The notes beneath the pieces were generated by a model. That model was not told where the DNA came from. It made no database searches and saw only the letters and a list, made by a program, of their open reading frames with translations. 64,000 bases of DNA from Drechmeria coniospora. Lineage: Eukaryota > Ascomycota > Sordariomycetes > Hypocreales > Ophiocordycipitaceae. The DNA lies in NCBI RefSeq assembly GCF_001625195.1, contig NC_054391.1:6335157-6399156 (forward strand), written 5' to 3'. The position numbers and the translations under genes were made by a program. Positions 42,422 to 52,649 of the stretch are shown here, in pieces; positions within the stretch are counted from its first letter, which is position 1; the number at the start of each line of letters is the position of its first letter.

Positions 42422-44069
42422 TTAATTTTGCTCCAACCTCACCGCCGGGTTCCGCTCGATGAAGCCGAGGTCGACCTTGTGGCCGAGGAGCTCGCGAATG
42501 TTGGAGATCTTGTACTTGATCATGGTCGGCCGCTCGAGGCTCAGGCCCCAGCCGAAGACGCGCATGTCCTTGGGCAGGCCCATGGCCTCGAGCATCTCGG
42601 GCCGGAACATGCCGCTGTTGCCGATCTCGACGAGCTTGTTGAGGCCCTTGTGGAAGGAGAAGATCTCCATGCTCGGCTCCGTGTACGGGTTGTAGGCCGG
42701 CTTGAACTTGAGGTCGGTGATGCCCATCTTGCCGAAGAAGACCTCCATGAACTCCATGAGGCCGCCGAGGGAGAGGCCGTAGTCGGCGATGACGCCCTCG
42801 ACCTGGTGGAACTCGGCCAGGTGGGTCGCGTCGACCGTCTCGTTGCGGAAGACGCGGTCGATGGAAAAGTACCGAGCCGGCTTCGGCCGTCCGTCCGGTC
42901 CCTTGGTCGCCGCGAGCTTGTGGAGCATGGCGGCCGAGATGGAGGTCGTGTGCGTCCGCAGCACGAGCTTGAGCGCCTCGTCGGCCGCCCACGGGTACCG
43001 GTAGCCGATGGAGCCGTACTTGCCGTCCTGGTGCACCTCCTTCACGTTGTTCCAGTACGCCTCCGTGTCCTGGCCCTCGCCCTGCGGTCGGGGCTTGTCG
43101 CCGACCTTGGGGTCCGAGATGTAGAAGGTGTCCTGCAGGTCTCGCGCCGGGTGCTGCTGCGGCACGAAGAGGGCGTCAAAGTTCCAGAAGCCCGTCTCGA
43201 CGAACTTGTTGGTCGGCATCTCCTCGAAGCCCATCTCGAAGAAGATCTGCCGGAACTCGTGCCGGACCTTGTTGAGCGGGTGCAGCGCGCCCGCCTGCTG
43301 GTCCGAGCCGAGCGCCTTGAAGTTGTACGGCTTGAACGTCGCCGTCTTCCACGCGCCCGAGGCGATCATCTCCGCCGTCAGGTCCGTCTCCTCCTTGGCG
43401 ATCTCGAGCGCAAACTTGGGTCCCTTGGCCATCCTGAAGGCGACAATCTTTTGCATCCGGATGAGCTTGCGCTTCTTGAGGTCGTTGAGCACCTTGGCCT
43501 CGCCCGTCCTGGCCTCCTTGATCTTCTGCAGCTGTGCGCGCGTCACGTCTTCGATCGAGTCGGCCTGCGAGAGGCCAAAGGGGCTGGCGTCAGTCGAAAA
43601 ATTTCCTCATGCCGCGCCTGCAGGCAAGGCGAAGGGGGAACGGTGGCGGGAGAGGGAACCGGTCGAAACGTACCGTCGCCACGAGCTTGCCATCCTTGCT
43701 CTTCGCTATCCACTTCTCTCGGAAGGCCTTGCCCTGGCCCAGCTTCGTCACGTTCTTGTCGCCGATTGCACTTTCCAGCTCCTGCACCGTCAGCCCGTCC
43801 ATGGCCTGCTTCAGCGCCTCAAACACCCGGGCCTCGTGGGAACCGTGCTGGGCAATCTGTTCTGCTTCGGCCTCGAGGATGGCCTCTTCCCGCTCGATCG
43901 TCTCGTATGTAATCATCAATCGGGACCCCAGCCGGTCGAGGGCACCCTTCAATTCCTGCGCCGGCACGGCCGGGAAGACATCAACCGACTGGATCGGGCT
44001 CTGCGTCGACAGAGCCTGGAGGACCTGCGTCGTCAGGTCCCCCGCAGGAGCAGAGTTTGCCGTGGCCAT
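42422..44069 (-). CDS. FRS2: Cytosolic phenylalanyl-tRNA synthetase alpha subunit
   Basis: Catalytic subunit of the alpha2-beta2 enzyme that charges tRNA-Phe in the cytosol. Two exons, 44069-43674 and 43564-42422, give 512 residues. The N-terminal winged-helix/coiled domain ([36 protein letters not shown]) contacts tRNA. The class II catalytic core has [23 protein letters not shown] (motif 1), [40 protein letters not shown] (motif 2), then [18 protein letters not shown] and [25 protein letters not shown] (motif 3). The start at 44069 is the only suitable ATG. A long open frame on the opposite strand is a codon-bias shadow. Intron is GTACGT...GCAG. Confidence 0.95.
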
Positions 44070-45044
44070 GGTCGTTGCACGCGCGCTCCGAGTCCCCGAG
44101 GCGTGCAGTAGGCGGGTCGAAATGGACGAATGCTGGTGCTGCTGGTCCTTGAGCTTGCGACTTCAGTTGTCGTCCCGCGAAGTCCGATCACGATCAGGTG
44201 GGCAATAATGGACTTTTCGGCTGCACCGCCTCGTGCTGTAAATTGTCATGTCCAACTACACAGTACAGTACACCAATGGAGTAGTGTACACTGTACGAGT
44301 CCTGACTCCTACGGTGCATGTGCACTACTACAGTACTTACGGAGTGGAGTGTACGGAGTACTGTACCTACAGTAAGTACATGTAAGTACTGTACAGTACG
44401 GATAAGTGCTGTACGTATTTCTGGGCAACCTACTTAGTGTACAGTACTTACAAGTACTCCGTAATGTGCAATACTTCATAAATACTGTACTTATTTTGGC
44501 ATCTACAGTACTTACAGCGCAGTACATGTACTTACCGTACTTATATGCTCTGCAAGTACAGTACTCCGTAGTCTTCCGTGAGTTAGTATTAATACAGTAC
44601 TTGTATTACTCCGTACAGTACAGTCCTTACGTACTGTACACACATCCCCCCACCTTACCTGAACGCTGTAAGAATGGCGGGGCCATCTCCAGTGCGGCTA
44701 CGGAGTAATTAATACCAGCGATGTTCATCCGGCGTCGGATTTTTTGTTCATCCAGGTCAGACGGCCCCAGCCTGGCACCTGCGGCGACAGCTGGGTACTA
44801 GCGGCAATGCTTAGTGCATGCACAGCGTCATCCCAAAGGGCAATATACCAGCTGCTCGCTGCATGCAGGCACGCCCTCGTCCAGAACCTCAGTCGCGTCG
44901 TCAGCCATCCAACCGACCCTCTCCCCCTCCTTCTGCCTAACAGCACAAGAAATCAGCGAACCTCATGACAAGGACGGCTTGAGCTCGAGCTGCTTCCATC
45001 CAGGACAACCCTGGCTCACGCAGCCCAGATGACGAGGCCCAGCT
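44070..45044. repeat. Divergent intergenic region FRS2 / DUF1746 gene with motif cluster
   Basis: Dense GTAC / CTCCGTA cluster at about 44258-44650, including GGAGTGTACGGAGTACTGTA and repeated TACAGTACTTAC words. The remaining 390 bases form the probable promoter and leader of the DUF1746 gene. No other gene. Confidence 0.65.
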
Positions 45045-45055
45045 ATGAACGATGA
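45029..45055 (+). promoter_or_regulatory. Short upstream ORF overlapping the DUF1746 start
   Basis: ATG at 45029 opens an eight-codon frame (MTRPSYER) that stops at 45053-45055, ten bases past the main ATG at 45045 and in a different frame. If transcribed in the leader, it would compete with initiation at the main start. Transcription start is not known. Confidence 0.4.
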
Positions 45056-46197
45056 TCCATCGCCCAACGGGACGACGACGCGAGACGACGACGGGGCCGA
45101 AACCGTCGGACGAAATGAAGGTCCCGACGATGACGACGGCAACCTTCATCTCAACAATCTCACCCACGCTTCTCCGTCTCCATCGCGCTCCCCTTCGAGG
45201 CGCCGTCGCAGGAAGCGGAGTCGAAAGAAGCGCAGTCCCGGTCTCGCCAAGAAGCTCTCCTTCGTCACCCACCTCCTCAAGACCATCGACCTTGTTGTCT
45301 TTGCAGAACTAAGCGCTCTGTATTACATGGAGTACGTCGCACGCTCGTCATTCTCCTCCGCTTCGCCCGGCCGGCCGAGGATGCTAATCCCGGCACAGAT
45401 GCTCCCTCTTTCGATTCATGCTGCGCGCCGTCGGCCAGTACATGTACCTGACGCCCAAGGACGAAGCCTTCCCCTTCCTCATGCCTGCCAGTCGTCTCCA
45501 CGTCCTCCTTGTCGTCATACCAAACTTCATCTGCTTACTCCTTCACGCCTTTGGCCCCGTCCCCTATGGGCCCGACTTCCACCGAGGATACCAGCACGGC
45601 GGCCTGATCATCGACTTCATCGGACAGCAGCCTCCGACCTATAAGCTGTACTACGCCTTGGCCGACCTGGCCATCTTTGCCCTGCAGTGCTTCATGCTGA
45701 GCGTCCACACCCAGAGGGAGCAGCTTCGCGTCAGCCTCAAGACATTTCGACCTTTGGTTCCCGGGCTTGCCCAGGAGCTATCGAATAGGCGGCGCTCGGC
45801 CGAGGATCTAGATGCAGAGGAGCGAGGCATCCTGCGGGAAGGGTTAAATGCCGCTCTTGACGACGACGACAACGGCCTCGAGTTGCAGTCGCTGCATGGT
45901 TCCCGGGAAGAAGGGGAGGTGGGGGAGGATCCCGAGCCGGGCCGAGAAGGCGAATCGTCCCTGCGAGACAGCCCCGGAGATGACGCTCCGAGATCACACC
46001 TGTTCGACGTCATGACTTCCGGCAACGCCATCCTCGGCGAATACCACCTCGTTCATTCCATCAAATCAGCCGCCATCGACCTCGAGCGCTCGGCCGCGCA
46101 GTCCATCCAGACGATCGGTTACGGCGCCACCGTCGCTGCTCTGCGGGCCCGTCGGCGACGAACACATGCCCAGCCTGGATCGCAGGAAATCATTTAG
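45045..46197 (+). CDS. DUF1746 / Dsc4-like multi-pass membrane protein
   Basis: Fungal DUF1746 protein; the S. pombe member Dsc4 belongs to the Golgi Dsc E3 ligase complex that cleaves SREBP. Exons 45045-45331 and 45399-46197 encode 361 residues. An acidic then strongly Arg/Ser/Lys-rich N-terminus (SPSRSPSRRRRRKRSRKKR) precedes the domain, which starts LAKKLSFVTHLLKTIDLVVFAELSALYYMECSFFRFMLRA. Further membrane segments are LHVLLVVIPNFICLLLHAFG and LYYALADLAIFALQCFMLSVH. GPDFHRGYQHGGLIIDFIGQ lies between them. The C-terminal half is acidic and cytosolic-looking. Intron is GTACGT...CACAG. Role in SREBP processing is inference from the family. Confidence 0.83.
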
Positions 46198-46404
46198 CTC
46201 GTGCCACCATGGCGTGTATGCACGTAATTGTCTAGTCGTACGCGTATGCGGCTGCCGCTGTAGCTGGCCGTGAGATAGCATCGCCGATCCGCCGAAGAAG
46301 GCAGGGAATAAAAAATAGCAAAATATCGTCACGCACGAGCACAGGCCACCAATGCGTCGAGTCGAGTGCACACAGAATTAGGTGTGCCCGTTGATGAATT
46401 CGAT

Positions 46405-47616
46405 CTACGCTATTTTCCTGCCAACGTTGCCAACGCCCGACCCCTTGACCGAAATGATGATGTCGTCCGACTCGTCGTCGACATCTCGTAGTCCCCAGCT
46501 GCTGGCGCCAAACGTCTTGAGATCTCTCGCGAGCCCGACCAGGTCTTGGGTCCCAATGACTTCTCTGCCTACCCTTAGCCTACCGACGTCCTCGGACCCC
46601 ATGGCCATGAGTATCAGGACGGTGCTGGCCGACACCTGAGTCACGCAGCCTCCTTGCGCGATCGATTCGAGCAACTGAAAGGCGCACTGCTTCCCCGTAT
46701 CCTCCGGCACGACGCCTCCTGACGGGGGCACGACGACGTCTGCCGAGTACAGGACCCCGACCGAACTCGACTCTGCCACGAGGCTTAGGCCGAATCCGAT
46801 GCCCAGCCGTCGCTTGCTTCCGGCCTTGTCCGTCGGCACAAGGGGCGCCTGGTCGTACTGGGCAGCGATGTGGATGTCGGAGACGAGAGGGTTCAGGATC
46901 TCACGCGCGGCGTGGATCATGCGCGCGTTGTTCGATGCTGACACGCCGGTGCAGTATGCGACACCCCGTATCCTCTTTATCCGGCCCGGATTCCGATTCA
47001 GGTGCAACGTTTTCGGAAGTCTGACCTGGCTGGCGAATCGGAGCTCGACAGATCCACCGCCGCCCTTGCCTCCGGGGCCGGCGCAGGATCTCGAAAGGAC
47101 TCGAAGCTCGATTCGAGCCGGTGGTATTCCGAAGAGGCCGAAGAGGGGAAGGATGGCAGTCCGAAAGGTGTCGACCGAGGGATCGCCCGTCTCGGTGGCC
47201 GACGTGATGACGCCGGGGCCGGAAAACCGCACGTTCATGTGAGCCTTGGAAAAGGGGGCGAGAAGGCAGAGCGGCATGAGGAAGTAGGTGATGCCGCGGG
47301 TGCAGGTATCGGGAATGTGATGGTCGATCACGTCCCCCTCGGCCGCACCCTGTCCGGCAATCGTTCCCGTGATCAATCCCGGGTGGTAGGTCATGGTCGT
47401 GCCTGTGTACGAGATTTGCATCGAGCTGCCATTGGTGATGGCCTCGATGAGGCGCAGAAAGGAGATTTCATGGGGTGCGAGGCCGGGGTTCGTCGGCGAC
47501 GTGCTGCGGATCTTGGAGATGTGAATGGGACGGCCGGTGAGGGTCGAGATGGTGAGCCGCCGAGCAAAGGACTGGTGACCTGTGAAACGCAGGTATTCGA
47601 CTGATGGCTGAGACAT
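46405..47616 (-). CDS. RCL1: Rcl1, RNA 3'-phosphate cyclase-like 18S rRNA processing factor
   Basis: Single exon, 403 residues. Rcl1 is a nucleolar U3-snoRNP partner needed for early 18S rRNA processing with the GTPase Bms1. The start VEYLRFTGHQSFARRLTISTLTGRPIHISKIR is characteristic and carries FTGHQSF. Later segments include ISFLRLIEAITNGS, TYHPGLITGTI, ITYFLMPLCLLAPFSK, the glycine-rich GPGGKGGGGSVELRFASQVRLPKTL, and RGVAYCTGVSASNNARMI. The C-terminal part has TGKQCAFQLLESIAQGGCVTQ. The ORF extends to 47694, but ATG 47616 gives the conserved MSQPSVEYLRF start. Only 207 bases separate its end from the DUF1746 gene (convergent). Confidence 0.93.
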   Translation of the reverse strand: MSQPSVEYLRFTGHQSFARRLTISTLTGRPIHISKIRSTSPTNPGLAPHEISFLRLIEAITNGSSMQISYTGTTMTYHPGLITGTIAGQGAAEGDVIDHHIPDTCTRGITYFLMPLCLLAPFSKAHMNVRFSGPGVITSATETGDPSVDTFRTAILPLFGLFGIPPARIELRVLSRSCAGPGGKGGGGSVELRFASQVRLPKTLHLNRNPGRIKRIRGVAYCTGVSASNNARMIHAAREILNPLVSDIHIAAQYDQAPLVPTDKAGSKRRLGIGFGLSLVAESSSVGVLYSADVVVPPSGGVVPEDTGKQCAFQLLESIAQGGCVTQVSASTVLILMAMGSEDVGRLRVGREVIGTQDLVGLARDLKTFGASSWGLRDVDDESDDIIISVKGSGVGNVGRKIA

Positions 47617-48145
47617 GGTGGATGGCCTTTGTCGTTGCCTGAGCCTGGGGGACAGGAGGGCGGATGAGTCGCTGAGGAGTCGGCGGACGTCCAAGTCGCT
47701 TCACCACAGTATTACTGCATCGCCAGTTACGCACTGGTAGACGAAATTTAATTTTCTGCCAGACTATACTTATGAAGGGTCCATCCTCGCTAGGATTGGC
47801 AGGCGGTAAACAATACCTTGGGCGCCAGTCTACCAAGTCTCTTCCCTAATAACAGGTACGTATCCGTTCTTGTGCCCAACTAGGCTAGTCTGATCCGTTA
47901 ATTACGTGCCTGATTCAGTATTCTGTATTAATTATTTCCCTCCAGCCTACTCCGTACTTACTTTCCGTTTGGAAGTAAGAACGAATCAGGACCGAATAGC
48001 AGATTGTTTGGACATGAAAGCTACGTCTGCCTGAGGTGATATCGACTCCTCACCAACTGCCAAGCATGCTGCAGCTGCTTCGGATTTCCAGTTTTCAACA
48101 CGCCGTGCTCGAAGCAGCCGCCATTAGCACATCCGCCACGGAAGC
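47617..48145. other. Divergent intergenic region RCL1 / PPR gene
   Basis: 529 bases serving as a shared promoter region. It is AT-richer at 47870-47990 (TTAATTA words, one CTCCGTACTTAC). An out-of-frame ATG at 48066 lies 80 bases before the PPR start and could act as an upstream ORF. Confidence 0.5.
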
Positions 48146-50680
48146 ATGCCTCCCCGGCCCCTGCTCTCCGACTTCTCCAGTCACTTTTCAAGTCTACATG
48201 GTCCAATATGTCGATCCTGCATATTTCGAATCTGGCGACGAACGGCTCGGCCTATTGCTGCCACCTACAGCTCCCAAGCAACCCGAAAGGCCAAGCTGCC
48301 TCGCGTGACCGAGTCTGCTACCCGCCGACCGAGCTCAGCTGAACTCAGGCAGTACCTCCAAGGCATACGAGATCTCCGAAGCTCCAAGCCGGATGAAAAA
48401 GAGGGCTACTCAGTCCGCTTCTTCGAACAGAACGAGCGAGGCCGCACGGAGCTAGCCGGCGACGACGCATTTGACCACTCTCTGAGCAGGCTTGATGGCG
48501 CCGAGCTTCAGGATGCCCTCCTCGACATCAAAGGCGTTCTTTCCACCCAGGAGGAGAAGGATGCCTTTCAGGCGGTGATGCGGGAGATGGGTGGGGACCT
48601 CAGCAACATCTCGTCAGCCGACGACATCGAGAAGGCGACGGCAAGGATGCGAGCGTATACAAAGTCCATCGACGCCGAGATTGAAGAGGTCGGTGCCTCG
48701 TTGCCGAAAGAGATTCTCCAAGAGCTGTTACGTGACATGGACGAACTGCCGGCCCCTGAAGAGATGACGCAACGGCAACGTATATCACCGCCTCAAATCC
48801 CCGAGGCACCCTGGACGCCAAACCAGCGCAAGAAGATTGCCCGTCTTAACGTCATCCTAGCCCGCGTCTATCGAGAGATGAGCCGAAAAGCAGGCGTCAC
48901 CACCAAAGCTGTTTCCTCCGTCTACAAGGCTTATCACGCTGCCAGGATCCCGCTGGCACGTGGCTGGGGTACCGTGCCTATCGACGTCTGGGATTTTCTC
49001 TGGGCAGTATTGTCCGCCGACGAATCCATTAACATTCATCGGCTGTCCCACATCTCCACCCTCGCCCGGGATATGAGTGAAGCCAAGGTGACACTCAGTC
49101 CCTCACAGCAGCTGCTCACCATCGAGGCCGTCTTTGTCGACGGTTGGGAGGCAAAGGCGATTGAGAATTGGAAACGATGCATGAGCACTCTGGGCGAAGC
49201 AACATCCGAGAACTTCCAGGAGTTCTGGGAGCTCGGCGTGCGGATGCACTGTCGACTCGGCGACATGGAGCAGGCGGAGCGAGCGGCCAAGAAGATGCTT
49301 TCAAAGCATTTAAGTGCTCGAATCTTGCTGCCGCTGATCAGAACCTATTCGGAGCAAGGTACCGCTGAGAGTCAGGAAAAGGCCTGGAACTTGTACCGGC
49401 AGATGAGGGAGCTTCTGGGAAAGGAGATGAAGCTTTCCGACTATGATCAAGTCGTTTCCTACTTCCTCACGACAAACCAAACGGAAAACGCACTGTATGC
49501 CTTTGTCGACATGATGAGCGACGGCGACATCGACCTGAAGCGGCAAAAGCACATGCCCTCTGTCGTCGCAAACAAGTTTTTCTTGGGCAAGTGGCTGAAG
49601 CGATTGATCGGCGCTGGCGACCTCGACGGCGCCTTCAGCGTCGTCGAGTTTATGCGCACAAAGGGCGTCGAGGCATCGCCCATCCACCTCAACGGCCTCA
49701 TCGGCGCCTGGCAACGGTCGGGGGGGGCTGAAGATCTCGAGAAAGCGGATCGGATGGCGTGGGACATGGTCGAATCCCGCATCGACTTTGTGCATGCGAG
49801 AAAGTCGGGGGGCGAGACGACCAAGACGACCAAGGCGGTCACATCAGCATCCTCGCCCACTCCATGGCCCCGGGCGACGATTGAAACATTTTCCCTTCTC
49901 GCAGAGAACTATCGATTTCGGACACTGCACGGCAAGCTGGAGGCCTTGTGGGTCGCTTTCCGCGATGCCGAGATCAGCCCAGACGCCTTCATGATGAATC
50001 AGCTCCTGGAGTCCCACATCCAGGCCGGCCAGCCAAAGGAAGCCGTCACCCTTTACCACTCACTCGTCTCGGAGCGGGGCGTCAGTCCGGACCCCTACAC
50101 ATTTAGCGCTCTGTGGAAAACGTTGGCCGTCAACCGCCTTCACACGCTTGCACCAGAAGCTCTCGACGAGGAGACAGAAGCGACGCGGCAGTTGTTCCGA
50201 GAGACGGTGCGATGCAAGCAAGTCTTCCTGCCCGATGGCATGGACGGCCAGCTCGCCCGAAAGATTCTTCACACTTTCCGGCGACTCCAGGACAGCGCCG
50301 GCTTTCTTGTCGCCCTCGCCGCGCTCAAGGATGTTTTTCAGTTCCTCCCGCCCGAGTCTCTAGCCTTGGAGCTCGTTCTCGGCACGGCACGGCTCTCCTG
50401 GGACACACCCTCGCAGAGAAAGCGTCTCATGATTGCCAAGCGCGACATGGACCGCGCCTTGCTCGCCTCCGTTGACGGCGAAGCGGACAGACTCGAGGGC
50501 AGGAGGAGGGGCGAGGCCTTGTATGAGTACCTGCAGAAGAACTACTGGCCCGAGGAGGGTGCGTATGAGGACAAGCGCAGAGCCCTTGTCGGCGTAGCCA
50601 AAGAAATGGGCGTTTACGAGCTCATGGCCGTCAAGACAACGAAAGCAAGGAAGAAGGATGGCGTCCAAGGCAGGTCCTGA
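48146..50680 (+). CDS. Mitochondrial pentatricopeptide-repeat protein
   Basis: Single exon, 844 residues. The first 50 residues are basic and hydroxylated with few acids (HGPICRSCIFRIWRRTARPIAATYSSQATRKAK), typical of a mitochondrial presequence. The body is alpha-helical with PPR-like units, for example WKRCMSTLGEATSENFQEFWELGVRMHCRLGD, GAGDLDGAFSVVEFMRTKGVEASPIHLNGLIGAW and DAFMMNQLLESHIQAGQPKEAVTLYHSLVSERGVSPDPYTF. Such proteins bind organellar RNA and control its stability or translation; it may correspond to a fungal mitochondrial mRNA maturation or translation factor, but the exact orthologue could not be named. Convergent with the TAF3-type gene. Confidence 0.85.
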   Translation: MPPRPLLSDFSSHFSSLHGPICRSCIFRIWRRTARPIAATYSSQATRKAKLPRVTESATRRPSSAELRQYLQGIRDLRSSKPDEKEGYSVRFFEQNERGRTELAGDDAFDHSLSRLDGAELQDALLDIKGVLSTQEEKDAFQAVMREMGGDLSNISSADDIEKATARMRAYTKSIDAEIEEVGASLPKEILQELLRDMDELPAPEEMTQRQRISPPQIPEAPWTPNQRKKIARLNVILARVYREMSRKAGVTTKAVSSVYKAYHAARIPLARGWGTVPIDVWDFLWAVLSADESINIHRLSHISTLARDMSEAKVTLSPSQQLLTIEAVFVDGWEAKAIENWKRCMSTLGEATSENFQEFWELGVRMHCRLGDMEQAERAAKKMLSKHLSARILLPLIRTYSEQGTAESQEKAWNLYRQMRELLGKEMKLSDYDQVVSYFLTTNQTENALYAFVDMMSDGDIDLKRQKHMPSVVANKFFLGKWLKRLIGAGDLDGAFSVVEFMRTKGVEASPIHLNGLIGAWQRSGGAEDLEKADRMAWDMVESRIDFVHARKSGGETTKTTKAVTSASSPTPWPRATIETFSLLAENYRFRTLHGKLEALWVAFRDAEISPDAFMMNQLLESHIQAGQPKEAVTLYHSLVSERGVSPDPYTFSALWKTLAVNRLHTLAPEALDEETEATRQLFRETVRCKQVFLPDGMDGQLARKILHTFRRLQDSAGFLVALAALKDVFQFLPPESLALELVLGTARLSWDTPSQRKRLMIAKRDMDRALLASVDGEADRLEGRRRGEALYEYLQKNYWPEEGAYEDKRRALVGVAKEMGVYELMAVKTTKARKKDGVQGRS

Positions 50681-51058
50681 ACGAAAGCCATGGCGACCTG
50701 CCATCCCTCCGTACACTACGGCTACTAGAAGAGATGGAATAAGCGTCAAATCGATTAGATAACCCGCTCACTCATTCTTCTTGCACGAAGTGTTTGTATA
50801 CATGTAACATTGTATATGTATCAAGTGAAGGAGTGCGGTTCTCGTGGTAGCTCCAATAGATATGCCGGATATATCTCAATCTGTCCGTTGCCCCGTGATC
50901 TCTCTGGCTCGAAACGAAACAAGACGAAGAAGAAAAAGTAGAAAACGCCAGCGCTATGCAGAGTTTCACAACATGTCTCAATCGAGCCCTGCCATCACCA
51001 ACTTCACCAACCCCTCGTCAGGTTCTCCTTGCCACAAATATGACGTCCGACCACCTGC
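50681..51058. other. Convergent intergenic region PPR / TAF3-type gene
   Basis: 378 bases of 3'-to-3' spacer containing ATACATGTAACATTGTATATGTA near 50797. No gene. Confidence 0.5.
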
Positions 51059-51864
51059 TCAAGCGCCGACGACGTCCATCGCATCCACCTCGGCGTCGTC
51101 AAGTCGATCGCCGACCGAGCTTAAGCCGGAGCTGGCGGATGGCGAAGGGGGGTTGCGGTGGCCGTTCGTGTTGACACCGTCGACGTCGATTTCCATATCT
51201 TGCGGGGCACTCTGAGGGTTGAAGTAGTCCTTGCTACGCTGCATGACCCATTCGTCGATGCTGGTTGCGGGCCCGCCCTCGACCTGGACCTCATTGACTG
51301 TGTCGAGAGGTTTGCCGATGATGGTGCCGTTCCATTTCGAGTCCTCGCCCGCTTTACTGTGCTTCTTTTTCAGAGCTAGAGGGTGAGGGGCGGCATTAGT
51401 CGGTCAGTTCCAACTTGCTCCATGGAGCGGGAACAGAGAGCGGTGAGGGAGAGTGTGGACGTACAGCTCAGGTAATCGGTCGCATCCGACTCGCCGTCGC
51501 CTTTGCCGACGTCGAGGAGCTCCCTCATCATGGGCCCGGAGAACCAAGCGAGAAACTCATCGACACCGGATGTGTCCTCCTCATCGTGCCGCCAGTCCTG
51601 CTCTGCTGCTGTCCGCTCAGGCATGAGGGCACCGGCGTCCTGCAGGGCCATGCGTAGATCAACGACAGTATACTCTACCGCGTCACCGCGTGCATGCACG
51701 GCGTGGGCTGCCGTCTTCTCGCACAGCGTGAGCATGTATCGCGCGGCCAGATCCGTCAGCGAGTCGAGCACGGCACCCTTGGTGGCATGGTAGCCCGTGG
51801 CGCGCAGGATCTGGAGGATGACTGGCCGCAGCAGGGCGTGAAAGATGGCCGGCTGTCCAGCCAT
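51059..51864 (-). CDS. TFIID subunit 3-like histone-fold (bromodomain-associated) protein
   Basis: Exons 51864-51465 and 51375-51059 give 238 residues. The N-terminal bromodomain-associated histone fold reads FHALLRPVILQILRATGYHATKGAVLDSLTDLAARYMLTLCEKTAAHA, then YTVVDLRMALQDAGALMPE, as in TAF3 and TAF8. The following VDEFLAWFSGPMMRELLDVG and the SKWNGTIIGKPLDTVNEVQVEGG segment fit fungal TAF3, which pairs with TAF10 in TFIID. The C-terminus is short, acidic and disordered, without the PHD finger of animal TAF3, as usual in fungi. Intron is GTACGT...CTAG, phase 1. TAF8 is the main alternative. Confidence 0.78.
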
Positions 51865-52649
51865 GCTGCTCTCGCGCTTCCTGCCCCGTGACCGCTAACG
51901 CCCGTCCCTGTATGTTCGACTGCCGTGAGTCAGGTCGAAGTCGTTGATCGGGTCGGTGACTATTTGTTACTCGAGGCCTGCTGCTGCTCGGGCCGAAGTC
52001 GTCGTCGCAAATGCGAGCTTCATCGGGCAGCTCGCATCGGGCACTCGCGGTGCATGTTTCAGCTGGGAGCTTCGTGTAACGGCGCCTCGATTGACGAGGA
52101 GATCGAAATGGCACCTCGCCGCGCTGCTGCCTGAGTTCCTCGTGGAAGTGTCGAGACGCAAGCGTTGGACGAAGTTACATCAAGGTTGGGCTGAGCTTCT
52201 GTCTCTACCATTTAGGGATAGGTACGGAGTGAGTCGCAGCCATTACCTTCTCATTTCAGCGCATGCCTAATTCACGAGGCACATCCGGAATAATGAGGTG
52301 CCTGGCTCCGGGGCGCTGGCAAATGGCGCATTAGCTAATCCATCGCTCTTCTACCCTTTAAACCCACTGGAACTTGTAATCGCCCCCCACCGATGTCCGT
52401 GATAAGGATAATGCGGCACTTGGCCCATATTGGAGGCCATTGCTATACTGTCGTCGATTTTCGATGTTGATCAATTCCTTTCGAACTGCACGTGTGCGAA
52501 ATGTCGTCATACTAACTAGATTTTTGGCCCACTCATCTCCCCTGCCCTCCCTCCGAACACTCCATATCCAAACGTGGTGCACTCCACACCACAGGTTCAT
52601 TCTGGCTCAAGCATCATGGACATGGATGCCGTACGCATGCCTACCTTCT
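51865..52649. other. Intergenic region upstream of TAF3-type gene
   Basis: 785 bases between two reverse-strand genes. Forward frames (51925-52270, 52440-52859) lack domains. There is no motif cluster. Confidence 0.45.

Noticed and set aside
42326..43912. 528-residue open frame antisense to FRS2
   Set aside because: Shadow of the synthetase; composition dominated by Val/Leu/Glu/Arg as expected from reading G/C-ending codons backwards.
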